A DNA stretch of 64,000 nt from a virus: IMG/VR virus record IMGVR_UViG_3300042558_005120, positions 45,207 through 109,206 of that record; one strand, 5' to 3'. The notes under the pieces are model-generated. The model saw only the letters and a list, made by a program, of their open reading frames with translations, was not told the DNA's origin and did no database searches. Shown here piece after piece: positions 16,145 through 23,755 of the stretch (its first letter is position 1; every line of letters begins with the position of its first letter). Both the position numbers and the translations under genes were made by a program.

Positions 16145-16505
16145 TCTTTAGTGCTTTTTCTATAGTTTTATCAACTCCCCATTCCGGTAAATCTGTATAG
16201 TCATCTTCACTCTTACCTTTTTCAAAACCACTATCTTCAATTTTTACCGCCATTCCTCGATATTTCTTTTCAAAATCTTTAAGTGATTTTTTCCCGGCAC
16301 CATCAAAAAACTTTCCGTCGTCTTCTATAAAGTAATGCTGTATTGTAGGACTTGGTTTATATGTTTTGTCAAGAATCCCCCATAGTTGTGACTCGGGATG
16401 TAAGGCTTTGTACGTAGCTGCATATGCCCCACAATAACCATCAACCGTCCAAGCAAGAGTTCCTGAATTGTCTGTAAAACTTTCAAATGTCTTTACGTAT
16501 TTCAT
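16122..16505 (-). CDS. Cassette protein with degenerate capsid-targeting leader
   Basis: 127 residues. Leader MKYVKTFESF is as good as any in the family up to position 10, but it continues TDNSG, so the L-x-E protease site is gone. Either the protein stays uncleaved in the head or it is no longer packaged. The body (WTVDGYCGAYAATYKALHP, QHYFIEDDGKFFDGAGKKS) resembles a small papain-like or toxin-domain start (C then H with G-rich turns), but no catalytic triad can be proven. It overlaps the next gene by 23 bases. Confidence 0.58.
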   Translation of the reverse strand: MKYVKTFESFTDNSGTLAWTVDGYCGAYAATYKALHPESQLWGILDKTYKPSPTIQHYFIEDDGKFFDGAGKKSLKDFEKKYRGMAVKIEDSGFEKGKSEDDYTDLPEWGVDKTIEKALKNEIRKDI

Positions 16506-16512
16506 ATATTAT

Positions 16513-16722
16513 TTATTTTTTATATTCTGGAGATTTTACTTTTTTACCTTTGTCGGGACCACCTTCTCTCGGTATCATACCTTGTGCAATCAATGAAGTT
16601 TTAACACCAAACGGAATATCCTTTCCGCTTTCATAATCCTTTTTATATTTATCAAGTGTTTCTTTTGCGTATGGCGAATCTTTTTCTTGTATAAAATATT
16701 CAAAGGATTTAATGTGTTGCAT
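16513..16722 (-). CDS. Capsid-targeted small basic protein, unknown (69 aa)
   Basis: 69 residues, leader MQHIKSFEYFIQE followed by K. The remainder has the IPFGVKTSLIAQGMIPREGG motif and a Lys-rich tail KKVKSPEYKK. The motif recurs in short phage proteins I have seen annotated as hypothetical. The mature peptide would be about 56 residues and basic, like T4 internal head peptides. It starts 13 bases after the neighbouring leader gene's end. Confidence 0.6.
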   Translation of the reverse strand: MQHIKSFEYFIQEKDSPYAKETLDKYKKDYESGKDIPFGVKTSLIAQGMIPREGGPDKGKKVKSPEYKK

Positions 16723-16735
16723 AAAAATAATTTAT

Positions 16736-16960
16736 TTAAAATTTAAGATTGCCACGTTCAACAGAATAGCCTTCCTTTGCTAAAATTGGTTCCACTGCTG
16801 TTGCGATTGCATTACCTAACTCTGTAAACAATGCCATATCAAAATTAACCAGACCCAATCCAATGACTGCGTTTTTAATATTATACCTTGATATAATCCT
16901 TTTTTCATTTATATCTTCTGATTCTGAAATCGAGAATTCTTCAAATTTTTTAATTTTCAT
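16736..16960 (-). CDS. Capsid-targeted small protein, unknown (74 aa)
   Basis: 74 residues, leader MKIKKFEEFSISE followed by S (I-x-E/S); a further DINE before K lies five residues on. The body has a Gly/Ala-rich amphipathic central part (IKNAVIGLGLVNFDMALFTELGNAIATAVEPIL) that could be a buried or membrane-active helix. No family is recognised. It lies two bases from the nucleotidyltransferase gene upstream, suggesting coupled translation. Confidence 0.58.
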   Translation of the reverse strand: MKIKKFEEFSISESEDINEKRIISRYNIKNAVIGLGLVNFDMALFTELGNAIATAVEPILAKEGYSVERGNLKF

Positions 16961-16962
16961 TT

Positions 16963-17568
16963 TTATAAGTATTTTTTTAATTCATTATAATATTTATGTA
17001 AAACAGGTGGCATCATTGAGTCAAATGTAGATTTATCATCAGCAGAAATTGCATTTCTAACTGCTGTTCCACTTGCGCCATCTTCATCTCTATTATTTAC
17101 TGACTTGACCATGAATTCCTCGGGTATGGAAATTCCATATTTTTCTTGAAACTGTTTAGCTCTCAGGATTTGCTTTTCATAATCAGATAAACGATCTGAA
17201 CCACACGCCATTCCAATGGGCTCGAAGCCGTCTCGCCTAATGAAATCTACCACGTTTGAAACAAAATTAGGATGCTCTCTGTCTGTCTTATAAATTATAA
17301 AATCAGCAATAAATGATCTATACTCCTTTGCGATATCTTTTCCTATTTTTGCTAAAAGCTGCTCTGGAAAAGGAGACTTACTGTTTTGTGAAAGTATTTG
17401 AACCGGAATAACCTTTGCGCCAAAAACTTCAGACGCTCTTTTGATTGAACCTAAGTGCCCATTGTGAAAAGGTTGAAATCTACCAGGGAAGTAAATTATC
17501 CTTTCTGAATTTGCTTCATATATTTGCGATTCGGCAAGAAATTCTAAAAATGAGTTAACGTATTTCAT
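16963..17568 (-). CDS. Capsid-targeted NMN adenylyltransferase-like (NadM/NadR-type) nucleotidyltransferase
   Basis: 201 residues: leader MKYVNSFLEFLAE followed by S, then a HIGH-superfamily nucleotidyltransferase. YFPGRFQPFHNGH (26-38) carries the (H/T)xGH nucleotide-binding motif in the form typical of NMN adenylyltransferases. MACGSDRLSDYEK follows in the middle, and ASGTAVRNAI near residue 168 is the ISSTxxR-like motif. Known NadM enzymes make NAD from NMN and ATP; related enzymes use other nucleotides, so the substrate is not certain. A virion-carried NAD-synthesis enzyme could offset NAD-depleting defences (inference). Its neighbour upstream is a packaged kinase. Confidence 0.78.
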   Translation of the reverse strand: MKYVNSFLEFLAESQIYEANSERIIYFPGRFQPFHNGHLGSIKRASEVFGAKVIPVQILSQNSKSPFPEQLLAKIGKDIAKEYRSFIADFIIYKTDREHPNFVSNVVDFIRRDGFEPIGMACGSDRLSDYEKQILRAKQFQEKYGISIPEEFMVKSVNNRDEDGASGTAVRNAISADDKSTFDSMMPPVLHKYYNELKKYL

Positions 17569-17577
17569 TTGAATTTT

Positions 17578-18492
17578 TTATTTAATATCCCAGTTTACTG
17601 GAGTATAGGCATTGATTTTTGCTAAAACATTATCAGCAATTTGCTCGGCCGCAATTGTTGGTTTGCCTGCTCTTTTTACATAAACGTAAAAAGACTCAGT
17701 TAGCATTACGGTTTTACCTTTTTTATGTCGAGACACAACTCCAATTTCGGCTGGAATAGTTTGTTGTTTTGTTACCACTTCAGTATCAACTCCGGCCTGG
17801 ACAAAAGTAAAGACAATATCGCCATTCATATATCTATTAATTTCTTCACCCATTGTAATAAGTTTTAGCATTGTTGCTGATGCACCTTCGTGGGTGCCAA
17901 ATAAAATATTACCCGGAACAACCCGAGAACGACTAAGGTTTTGTTGCTGTGCTACTGAAATATGATTAATAACCCATACAATATGAATGTGGTCCGGGTC
18001 ATATCCAAGTTCATTTGCAAATTGAGTAATCTCATTAAGTTTTTTGATGTTCTTTAAAGTAACATCAAAAATTAAATTAGGTTTTCGATCTGGAGCTGCT
18101 GCCAATACTGAAGCATACATTCTTTGCATCTTCTTTTCGTCTACGCCGTATTCATCACCAACCACTGCGTGTAACTGTGCAACATCTTCGGGTGTTTTGA
18201 GATTCATTTTTGTAATGTCTATTCCGGTTTCTGCTTTTGCTTTTGCCGCGAAATTCTTGCTTTTCATTGCGAGTGATTTCAGCTCATCAACATCAAACAC
18301 CCAGCCGTCAAGACCAATTAAATTATCTTTAATAAATCCTTTTCCGCTACCAGCACCACCTGCCATAATTACAATATTGCCAAACGGCTGATAAGGTTTG
18401 TTGTTGAAAACTATCAGTTTTTCTAATAGTTCATCTTTTGAATTGGATTCCCTAATAAATTCAGTAAGGGATTTTAAGTACTTTAAACCCAT
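17578..18492 (-). CDS. Capsid-targeted P-loop kinase (zeta-toxin/PNK-like)
   Basis: 304 residues: leader MGLKYLKSLTEFIRE followed by S, then a P-loop kinase fold. The Walker A motif is GGAGSGKG (45-52) in IVIMAGGAGSGKGFIKDNL, and WVFDVDELK follows as the acidic strand. PNLIFDVTLKNIKKL is the 'D-x-T' strand, and HIVWVINHISVAQQQNLSRSRVV is the lid with Arg residues. The order matches zeta-toxin and polynucleotide-kinase-like phage enzymes. The C-terminal 70 residues are beta-rich and not recognised. It is transcribed immediately before the NMNAT-like gene, nine bases apart, suggesting a joint nucleotide or RNA-end task. Confidence 0.75.
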   Translation of the reverse strand: MGLKYLKSLTEFIRESNSKDELLEKLIVFNNKPYQPFGNIVIMAGGAGSGKGFIKDNLIGLDGWVFDVDELKSLAMKSKNFAAKAKAETGIDITKMNLKTPEDVAQLHAVVGDEYGVDEKKMQRMYASVLAAAPDRKPNLIFDVTLKNIKKLNEITQFANELGYDPDHIHIVWVINHISVAQQQNLSRSRVVPGNILFGTHEGASATMLKLITMGEEINRYMNGDIVFTFVQAGVDTEVVTKQQTIPAEIGVVSRHKKGKTVMLTESFYVYVKRAGKPTIAAEQIADNVLAKINAYTPVNWDIK

Positions 18493-18506
18493 TTTAATAG
18501 TTTTTT

Positions 18507-19448
18507 TTATAAAGAAAGAAGCATATCAACAACCTCTTGTTGTGGAAACAAATCAACTTTTCCGGCTTGGACATTTGTATGTAACCATACGCCTGGGGTT
18601 TTATTACATAGTGCAACATCTACTTTGTCAAATGCGCTTATTCCATGTTTCTTGATTTGTTCAACAATACCTTTTCTTGGATCAATACCGTCACGGTTAG
18701 CAACCCAAAGAATCCAATCCTTTAGGACGGCAATCTGTTTGTCAGAATATCTGTGCCAATGTTTGAATCCTCTAAATGCCTGTGCTAATTCAACAATTTG
18801 TGATGGATGCGCTTCGGTTCCAACATAAGTATAATACGAATTTGGTTTTAGTGCAGTCCAAATATATTTTTTCTGAGCTGCATCGTATCTTTGATATCCA
18901 CCTTTTGTTAATTGTCCAAAATTACACACCTCAATACCCACACTTTCTCGGTGCATAGCATCGTTGCCCGTACCTAAGTGCCATCCGTATCCACCTTGTG
19001 GGAACACCTGAATTAGTTCGCCGTCGTGCTTAGTATTATTTCCAAGAATACTTTGTCCGCCTAAAACAAATTCAGTGGCAACAGCACCTCGATTATCATA
19101 GCCCCAAGTGGAAACCGCGCCGTTTGGATCGTGCCATCCTGCGGTGTGATGTAGAAATATCCAACGTTTATTTACAGGTCCTGGGAAAAATTCGCCTTTC
19201 GGTAAATAATTTTTTGCAAATGTTAAACCTGTGCTTGGTTCAGTAGTTTCGCTAATATCGGTTGTTGCGATTCCCATTGCAGCCCAAGTTTTTGGACCAA
19301 CAATCCCATCATCTACTAAACCATTTGCCTTTTGCCATGCTTTAACAGCGGCTTCTGTTTTTGGACCGAAATCACCATCAGCAGAAATCTTTAAAAACTG
19401 CTGAAGCAAAACAACTGATGCTCCAGTTGAACCTTTTTTCAAAATCAT
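18507..19448 (-). CDS. Endolysin: peptidoglycan-binding domain plus N-acetylmuramoyl-L-alanine amidase
   Basis: 313 residues. Residues about 3-58 are a PG_binding_1 domain (GSTGASVVLLQQFL, DGDFGPKTEAAVKAWQKANGL, DDGIVGPKTWAAMG). From about 90 comes an Amidase_2 domain that cuts the amide bond between muramic acid and the peptide: WIFLHHTAGWHDPNG gives zinc-ligand histidines H100/H101, then GYGWHLGTG, RESVGIEVCNFG, and a late WLHTNV. There is no signal peptide or SAR anchor, so release needs a holin; the 57-residue candidate lies further downstream on the same strand. A GTATATAATT motif lies upstream. Confidence 0.9.
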   Translation of the reverse strand: MILKKGSTGASVVLLQQFLKISADGDFGPKTEAAVKAWQKANGLVDDGIVGPKTWAAMGIATTDISETTEPSTGLTFAKNYLPKGEFFPGPVNKRWIFLHHTAGWHDPNGAVSTWGYDNRGAVATEFVLGGQSILGNNTKHDGELIQVFPQGGYGWHLGTGNDAMHRESVGIEVCNFGQLTKGGYQRYDAAQKKYIWTALKPNSYYTYVGTEAHPSQIVELAQAFRGFKHWHRYSDKQIAVLKDWILWVANRDGIDPRKGIVEQIKKHGISAFDKVDVALCNKTPGVWLHTNVQAGKVDLFPQQEVVDMLLSL

Positions 19449-19469
19449 ATTTTAAAAGTAATTATTTTT

Positions 19470-19483
19470 CGAAGTATATAATT
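19470..19483 (-). promoter_or_regulatory. Candidate late promoter (TTATATACTTCG)
   Basis: Minus-strand AATTATATACTTCG, about 25 bases before the endolysin ATG at 19448. A weaker relative of GATATATACT; a late lysis gene is an expected target. Confidence 0.4.
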
Positions 19484-19487
19484 ATTT

Positions 19488-20792
19488 TTATTTACTATAT
19501 ACGAGCATTCCTCTGAGTTGGTTAATGGGTGCAAATATCCCAGTATATTTATACTGCTTTCCTTTCCATACAAATGTAATACCTTCACTTGGTACAATTG
19601 AATCCAAACCGCCAACAGCAGCAATTCTTTCCAATTCTCTATTTAGTTTTTCGATTTTTACAGTATCATTACTTGCTTGGATTTGTTTAATTGCATTTTC
19701 AATTTCTTGGCGCATTGTTAAAGTTGCCTCGGTTGGATTTGCTGCTAAGAACGTATTGATATTTTTTAAAAACGTTGTTCCTACTTCTAAAAACAAATAT
19801 TCAACGGGTTTGATAATTTCCTTTTTTAATTTTGCCCCTTCTGTTTTTTCTAATTCGATATACCAATCTGCTGCGGTACCAAGATCTTTTTTGATGTTTG
19901 GTACTTTATAACTTTTGTCATCGAAATAAAGTCTTTTAACTAAAAGGTCAACAAAATCCGGTAAAATTGTATGCCCAGCATCTTTAATCATTTTGCTGAG
20001 TTGCATTTTACCCATTGCTGCAACATAGTCGCCAAGAGTTGAATCCCATTTTATTCCGGCATTCTGAACAAGTTCATTTATTTTTCCAATAAATTTTTTC
20101 TCTAACTCACCAGCATTTGGTAATGGAATTGACTCTATATTTTTAGGGCCACGGACATAGAATGTTGATTGGACATCTGCGTTTGCGGCTTTAATAAGAT
20201 TCCCTAATATATTTCCGGCTTCTTTGTCATTATCAATTGGCTCTCCAGCTTGATTGTAAGTTAGTATACCATGAAAAACTAACATATCCTGTCCATAAGG
20301 AATTACGTTTTGTGTTCTGGGCGTAATTACTTCAACTGAACCAAATTTTTCTCCATTATTAAATAATAGAATTTTGTCTTCATCTCTTAGTTTGCTAATT
20401 GCGCCCGAAAGATCTTCCATTGCTGTTCTAAACGCAACTTCAATTTCACCTCGACCTTTAAACATTTCGACTATACCATTGATGTCTAAAGCTTTTTCTC
20501 CAAAATTTTTCAAATGCCCTTTATTTCTCGCTCCAATCAACTCCCCATCCTTCCAAGAGAACATTAAATTTTGCCCATCTGTTTTTTCCGTAATAAAATT
20601 TTCTGGAGTAAAAAGACCATGGACGGTTGCAAGTATCATTTCCTTGAAATCTTCCATGGTCAATTCCATATCCTCAAAAGGATGATTGAGGTGCCCGTAG
20701 GCACCTCCTTCATTAAGTACGGATTCAAATATCCAAGAAGTATTGAATTGTAACTTCTCGTTAAGAAATTGTGTATATGATAGTAATGCCAT
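19488..20792 (-). CDS. Capsid-targeted KxDG ligase-like nucleotidyltransferase
   Basis: 434 residues. Two protease-type sites open the protein: MALLSYTQFLNE before K, and FESVLNE before GG (residues 22-28). The ligase-like core follows: FITEKTDGQNLMFSWKDG is motif I with K70, GELIGARNKGHLKNFG, and GSVEVITPRTQNVIPYGQDM resembles motif III. These are signatures of the covalent nucleotidyltransferase (RNA/DNA ligase, capping enzyme) superfamily. A matching GAYGHLNHPFED opening is seen in T4-like cyanophage proteins, as I recall. The C-terminal half is helical. Substrate unknown; end-joining of RNA or DNA is inferred. Confidence 0.65.
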   Translation of the reverse strand: MALLSYTQFLNEKLQFNTSWIFESVLNEGGAYGHLNHPFEDMELTMEDFKEMILATVHGLFTPENFITEKTDGQNLMFSWKDGELIGARNKGHLKNFGEKALDINGIVEMFKGRGEIEVAFRTAMEDLSGAISKLRDEDKILLFNNGEKFGSVEVITPRTQNVIPYGQDMLVFHGILTYNQAGEPIDNDKEAGNILGNLIKAANADVQSTFYVRGPKNIESIPLPNAGELEKKFIGKINELVQNAGIKWDSTLGDYVAAMGKMQLSKMIKDAGHTILPDFVDLLVKRLYFDDKSYKVPNIKKDLGTAADWYIELEKTEGAKLKKEIIKPVEYLFLEVGTTFLKNINTFLAANPTEATLTMRQEIENAIKQIQASNDTVKIEKLNRELERIAAVGGLDSIVPSEGITFVWKGKQYKYTGIFAPINQLRGMLVYSK

Positions 20793-20798
20793 TATTTA

Positions 20799-21809
20799 TT
20801 ATCCTTTATTTAACCTACCAATTGCAGAACCCCAATCGCCTGATTTCTCAGCATCCTTTGCAAGGCCGTCAATTACTTTATTAGCAATTTCTTCATCGAA
20901 ATTATCCGGGTGTTGTTTCTTTAGGATTTTCATTGCATATTCACGGAAATCTTCTTTGTTTTCGATTGTTCCTTTGCCTGCACGGTCCTGAGCTTTTTTC
21001 GCATCTTTGATAGCACCCTTTGATTCAGCTTCAGCATCCTTTGCCTTTTGTTCAGCATCTTTTGCCGCAGTTTCCGCCTTTTTGACTTTTGATTCTAATT
21101 CTTTAGTTTCGTCTTTAATCATTTTTTTGATGTCTGCTTTGTTGATTTCAGCTTCGCTAACTTCGTTTTGGAAAACTGGGTAAACCTTTCCGTTAAATTC
21201 GAATTCATCTAATCCTTCTTCGATTGCTTTTGCTCTTGCAGCCATCCAAGCGTTACCTTCGTTTAAAACAGTAAACTTAGTTCTATATTTTAGAAACGAC
21301 ATTATTTCACCGTATGATGTAGATTCTGGGTGTGAAGGTTTTCCAGTAGAATCTATGGTTCCTTTTTTCGTGTCAACGGTAATTGTAAAGCTTCCAGATT
21401 TAGGTTTAATCGTTAAGATATCCCCGGTCACATTAACAGCCATATATTTACCTTTCAAAAATGTAGCAAAATGACTTTGATTTTTATTTAAAAAGTCTTT
21501 AAGTTCATCAGGATGAGTCATTAAAATTTCTTCATTTAGATATAAATTATAATTGAAATTTCCTTCGGAGACACCAAATTCTTTTACATCCTTTTTACCG
21601 GACTCGCTTGCACCTTGGCCTTTCTCCCAGTCTTTGGTAATTTCGCTAAAGAATTCTGATTTTTTGTCAGCTGACAAATCAGCAGGAGATTCAACTCCAT
21701 ATTTTTTCAGTTTTGCAGAAAAGTATTCTTGATAGCTTTGTTGCAATTTTGATAGTTCACGCTTTTCAGCTTCGCGGACAGCATCTGCCCATTCTGAGAT
21801 TTTTTTCAT
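20799..21809 (-). CDS. Possible prohead-core or cleaved head protein with coiled coil
   Basis: 336 residues. The opening MKKISEWADAVRE before A has the same 13-residue spacing as the packaging leader, though it lacks the F-x-x-F core. Further protease-like sites are YLNE before E (about residue 93) and VLNE before GN (about 186). The segment after the latter (a GNAWMAARAKAIEEGLDE run, then FEFNGKVYPV) resembles a repeated phage motif. Residues about 220-280 form an Ala/Lys/Glu-rich coiled coil. Multiple cut sites and a coiled coil recall T4 scaffold-core proteins, but this is not proven. Another reading is a non-structural helper of the adjacent ligase-like gene. Confidence 0.5.
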   Translation of the reverse strand: MKKISEWADAVREAEKRELSKLQQSYQEYFSAKLKKYGVESPADLSADKKSEFFSEITKDWEKGQGASESGKKDVKEFGVSEGNFNYNLYLNEEILMTHPDELKDFLNKNQSHFATFLKGKYMAVNVTGDILTIKPKSGSFTITVDTKKGTIDSTGKPSHPESTSYGEIMSFLKYRTKFTVLNEGNAWMAARAKAIEEGLDEFEFNGKVYPVFQNEVSEAEINKADIKKMIKDETKELESKVKKAETAAKDAEQKAKDAEAESKGAIKDAKKAQDRAGKGTIENKEDFREYAMKILKKQHPDNFDEEIANKVIDGLAKDAEKSGDWGSAIGRLNKG

Positions 21810-21829
21810 TTTTTATTGATTTTTATTTT

Positions 21830-22207
21830 TTACATTTTCATACCATATTGGTTAAATCCGCCAAAATGGCCATTTACCATATCACTAACTTTTTTATTAA
21901 CGGCTTTTACTTTACGTTCAGATGCTTTTGCGAGACGTTCAATAATATCACTGTCAATTCGCATTCTTTTGTCCAAACAGTAAACAATAGTAGAAACGCA
22001 TTTGTTAACAGTATCAATTTTATCGTCCCCCATTCCTTTCATAAACTCATCGTATAGACTTCTTCTAAGCGGCTCAAGGGTTTCATCGGAAAAGTTAACT
22101 GAAACTTTAATATCTGAGATGTTATCTGTCTTCATAATACTTCCGGCGTTTGTTAATCCTTTTTTGCCTTCAATTAGAAAATCAGTATATGTCATAATCC
22201 ATCTCAT
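21830..22207 (-). CDS. Capsid-targeted small protein, unknown (125 aa)
   Basis: 125 residues. MRWIMTYTDFLIE followed by G gives the 13-residue leader; an internal ATG (Met5) would give MTYTDFLIE, close in length to the T4 leader MKTYQEFIAE. Because a TATATATT motif ends only a few bases before the first ATG, the second start is possible. The body is helical and basic (PLRRSLYDEFMKGM, ERLAKASERKVKAVNKKVSDMVNG) and ends with a Gly/Phe tail. The position of Arg/Lys helices recalls ribbon-helix-helix-like small proteins; no family is certain. Confidence 0.58.
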   Translation of the reverse strand: MRWIMTYTDFLIEGKKGLTNAGSIMKTDNISDIKVSVNFSDETLEPLRRSLYDEFMKGMGDDKIDTVNKCVSTIVYCLDKRMRIDSDIIERLAKASERKVKAVNKKVSDMVNGHFGGFNQYGMKM

Positions 22208-22220
22208 TCAATATATATTC
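22208..22220 (-). promoter_or_regulatory. Candidate late promoter (GAATATATATTG)
   Basis: Minus-strand GAATATATATTG immediately before the 21830-22207 gene, in the gap after UvsW. It is the first such signal where transcription passes from the recombination genes into the packaged-protein cassette. The core differs from GATATATACT, so support is moderate. Confidence 0.38.
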
Positions 22221-22227
22221 TTTTTTA

Positions 22228-23754
22228 TTAAGTAATATTTACATTATATATCTTATATGGAAAGCCTTGTTCTTGATAAACTTTAATTCTTTCATCGCTA
22301 TGGCGAATTAAATAGTTTTTGTTTTTCCATTTTTCACCTGTTGAGAAATCATCAACAAAGTCAATAATGTTAACTTTCTCTTTGCCTTCAAAAAGGCGAA
22401 GTCCGCGGCCTATTGATTGACGGATGATTTTTTCACTTTTGTATGACTCAACAAAAAAGATATTATAAATGTTATTAATTGAAATACCAGTTGAAAAGGT
22501 ATTAAAACTTGCCACGAGAATTTTGTTCTCGCCAACCTTCATATTTTCAATATAGTCATCTCGCAGATTAATTGAAGTACCACCATCAACATAGTATACA
22601 TTCTTATCAGTAGTTGATTCTCTAAGATAATCGTAAATCCTGCGGCCATAAGAGTCTTTAACATTTTGAAAAAGAACTAATGTGTTTTTTGTTGTTTTTG
22701 CAATAAAGTCACAAACAAATTTAAATCGAGCTTGGTTTTCAACTACCAATCGCTTTTCAATTTCCAACATTTTTGTGCCGTCGACTTCTTCTTTTCTGCT
22801 TCGTAAGTCCTCGAGTTTCATTCGCATCTCATCGTTTAAGTATTGCATTTTGACAACTTTAATAGCGACCGGAGTTGCGTACTTGTTTTCAATCAAAAAA
22901 GACGCCGGGATATTATTAACGAGAGGACCCAGATAAGCTTGAATTGTTAATGCCTCGGTTGAACCATTTTGTAAAAGTGTTCCACTAAGACCAAATGTAT
23001 ATCGAGCATTTTTACATTTCGATAAGATGTCTTTAATGCTCTTTGCTTGTGTATGGTGTGCTTCGTCAACGCAGACACTGTTGATGGATTCGTAAAATTC
23101 AGTATCTAATTTAATGAGTGATTGATATGTTCCAATAATGAAATTTGGATTTTTTACTTTACGGTCACTTCCGCCGTATATCATTTGCCGAACAAAATCA
23201 ATTTTATCTTGGTTGTAAAATTCAAAGTCTTCAATAGTTTGAAGAACCAAGTTTGTGTTTGGAACAATCATTAGGAATTTCTCAATGAGTCCTTTTGTGT
23301 AAAGATACCCAAAGATCATAAATATAATTAAAGTCTTTCCCGCTGATGTTGCAATCTCACTAATACTTTTTCGGTATTTAATAATTGGAATGCAAGCATC
23401 TATCTGATAGACCCTGGGAACCAATTTTGGATGGTCACTGAAAAATTCTGCAACCCAAGTTCGAAAATCTTCTTCATCAAATTCATAGTCAATGATTTTA
23501 TCAAGACCACTGAACTCAATTTGAAATTTATATTTTTCACAAAGTTGAGTGAGTTCACTCCAAAGACCAACGGGTAGTCGGTTAGTCTTATCAATAAATG
23601 AGATGTAGCCATCCCATAATCCTTTTTTTACTAATGGATGGAATCTCCAATTGCTAATTCTTTTATTAAATGAATGTCGGATTTGTTCGAGCTCTTCATT
23701 CGTAAAATCTATGAGTTGTAAGAAATTTAAACCTTTAACTTCAGCAGTAACCAC
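22228..23754 (-). CDS. uvsW: UvsW-like SF2 DNA/RNA helicase
   Basis: ATP-driven helicase of superfamily 2 that in T4 unwinds R-loops and branched recombination intermediates. An N-terminal domain resembling T4 UvsW (NWRFHPLVKKGLWDGYISF) leads to helicase motif I ATSAGKTLI, motif II VDEAHH, motif III LSGTL, and motif VI QSIGRGLRLF. I place the start at GTG 23754, one base after the TAA of the nuclease gene (TAA-C-GTG), because the frame upstream overlaps that gene by 110 bases and does not look like UvsW. That gives 508 residues, close to the T4 length. Confidence 0.9.
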   Translation of the reverse strand: MVTAEVKGLNFLQLIDFTNEELEQIRHSFNKRISNWRFHPLVKKGLWDGYISFIDKTNRLPVGLWSELTQLCEKYKFQIEFSGLDKIIDYEFDEEDFRTWVAEFFSDHPKLVPRVYQIDACIPIIKYRKSISEIATSAGKTLIIFMIFGYLYTKGLIEKFLMIVPNTNLVLQTIEDFEFYNQDKIDFVRQMIYGGSDRKVKNPNFIIGTYQSLIKLDTEFYESINSVCVDEAHHTQAKSIKDILSKCKNARYTFGLSGTLLQNGSTEALTIQAYLGPLVNNIPASFLIENKYATPVAIKVVKMQYLNDEMRMKLEDLRSRKEEVDGTKMLEIEKRLVVENQARFKFVCDFIAKTTKNTLVLFQNVKDSYGRRIYDYLRESTTDKNVYYVDGGTSINLRDDYIENMKVGENKILVASFNTFSTGISINNIYNIFFVESYKSEKIIRQSIGRGLRLFEGKEKVNIIDFVDDFSTGEKWKNKNYLIRHSDERIKVYQEQGFPYKIYNVNIT

Positions 23755-23755
23755 G

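Noticed and set aside
10945-18492. Leaders as signal peptides or as leader peptides of modified-peptide precursors
   Set aside because: They have no hydrophobic core and no double-Gly cut site, and the bodies are folded enzyme domains; the x-E/A,S,G end fits a prohead protease.
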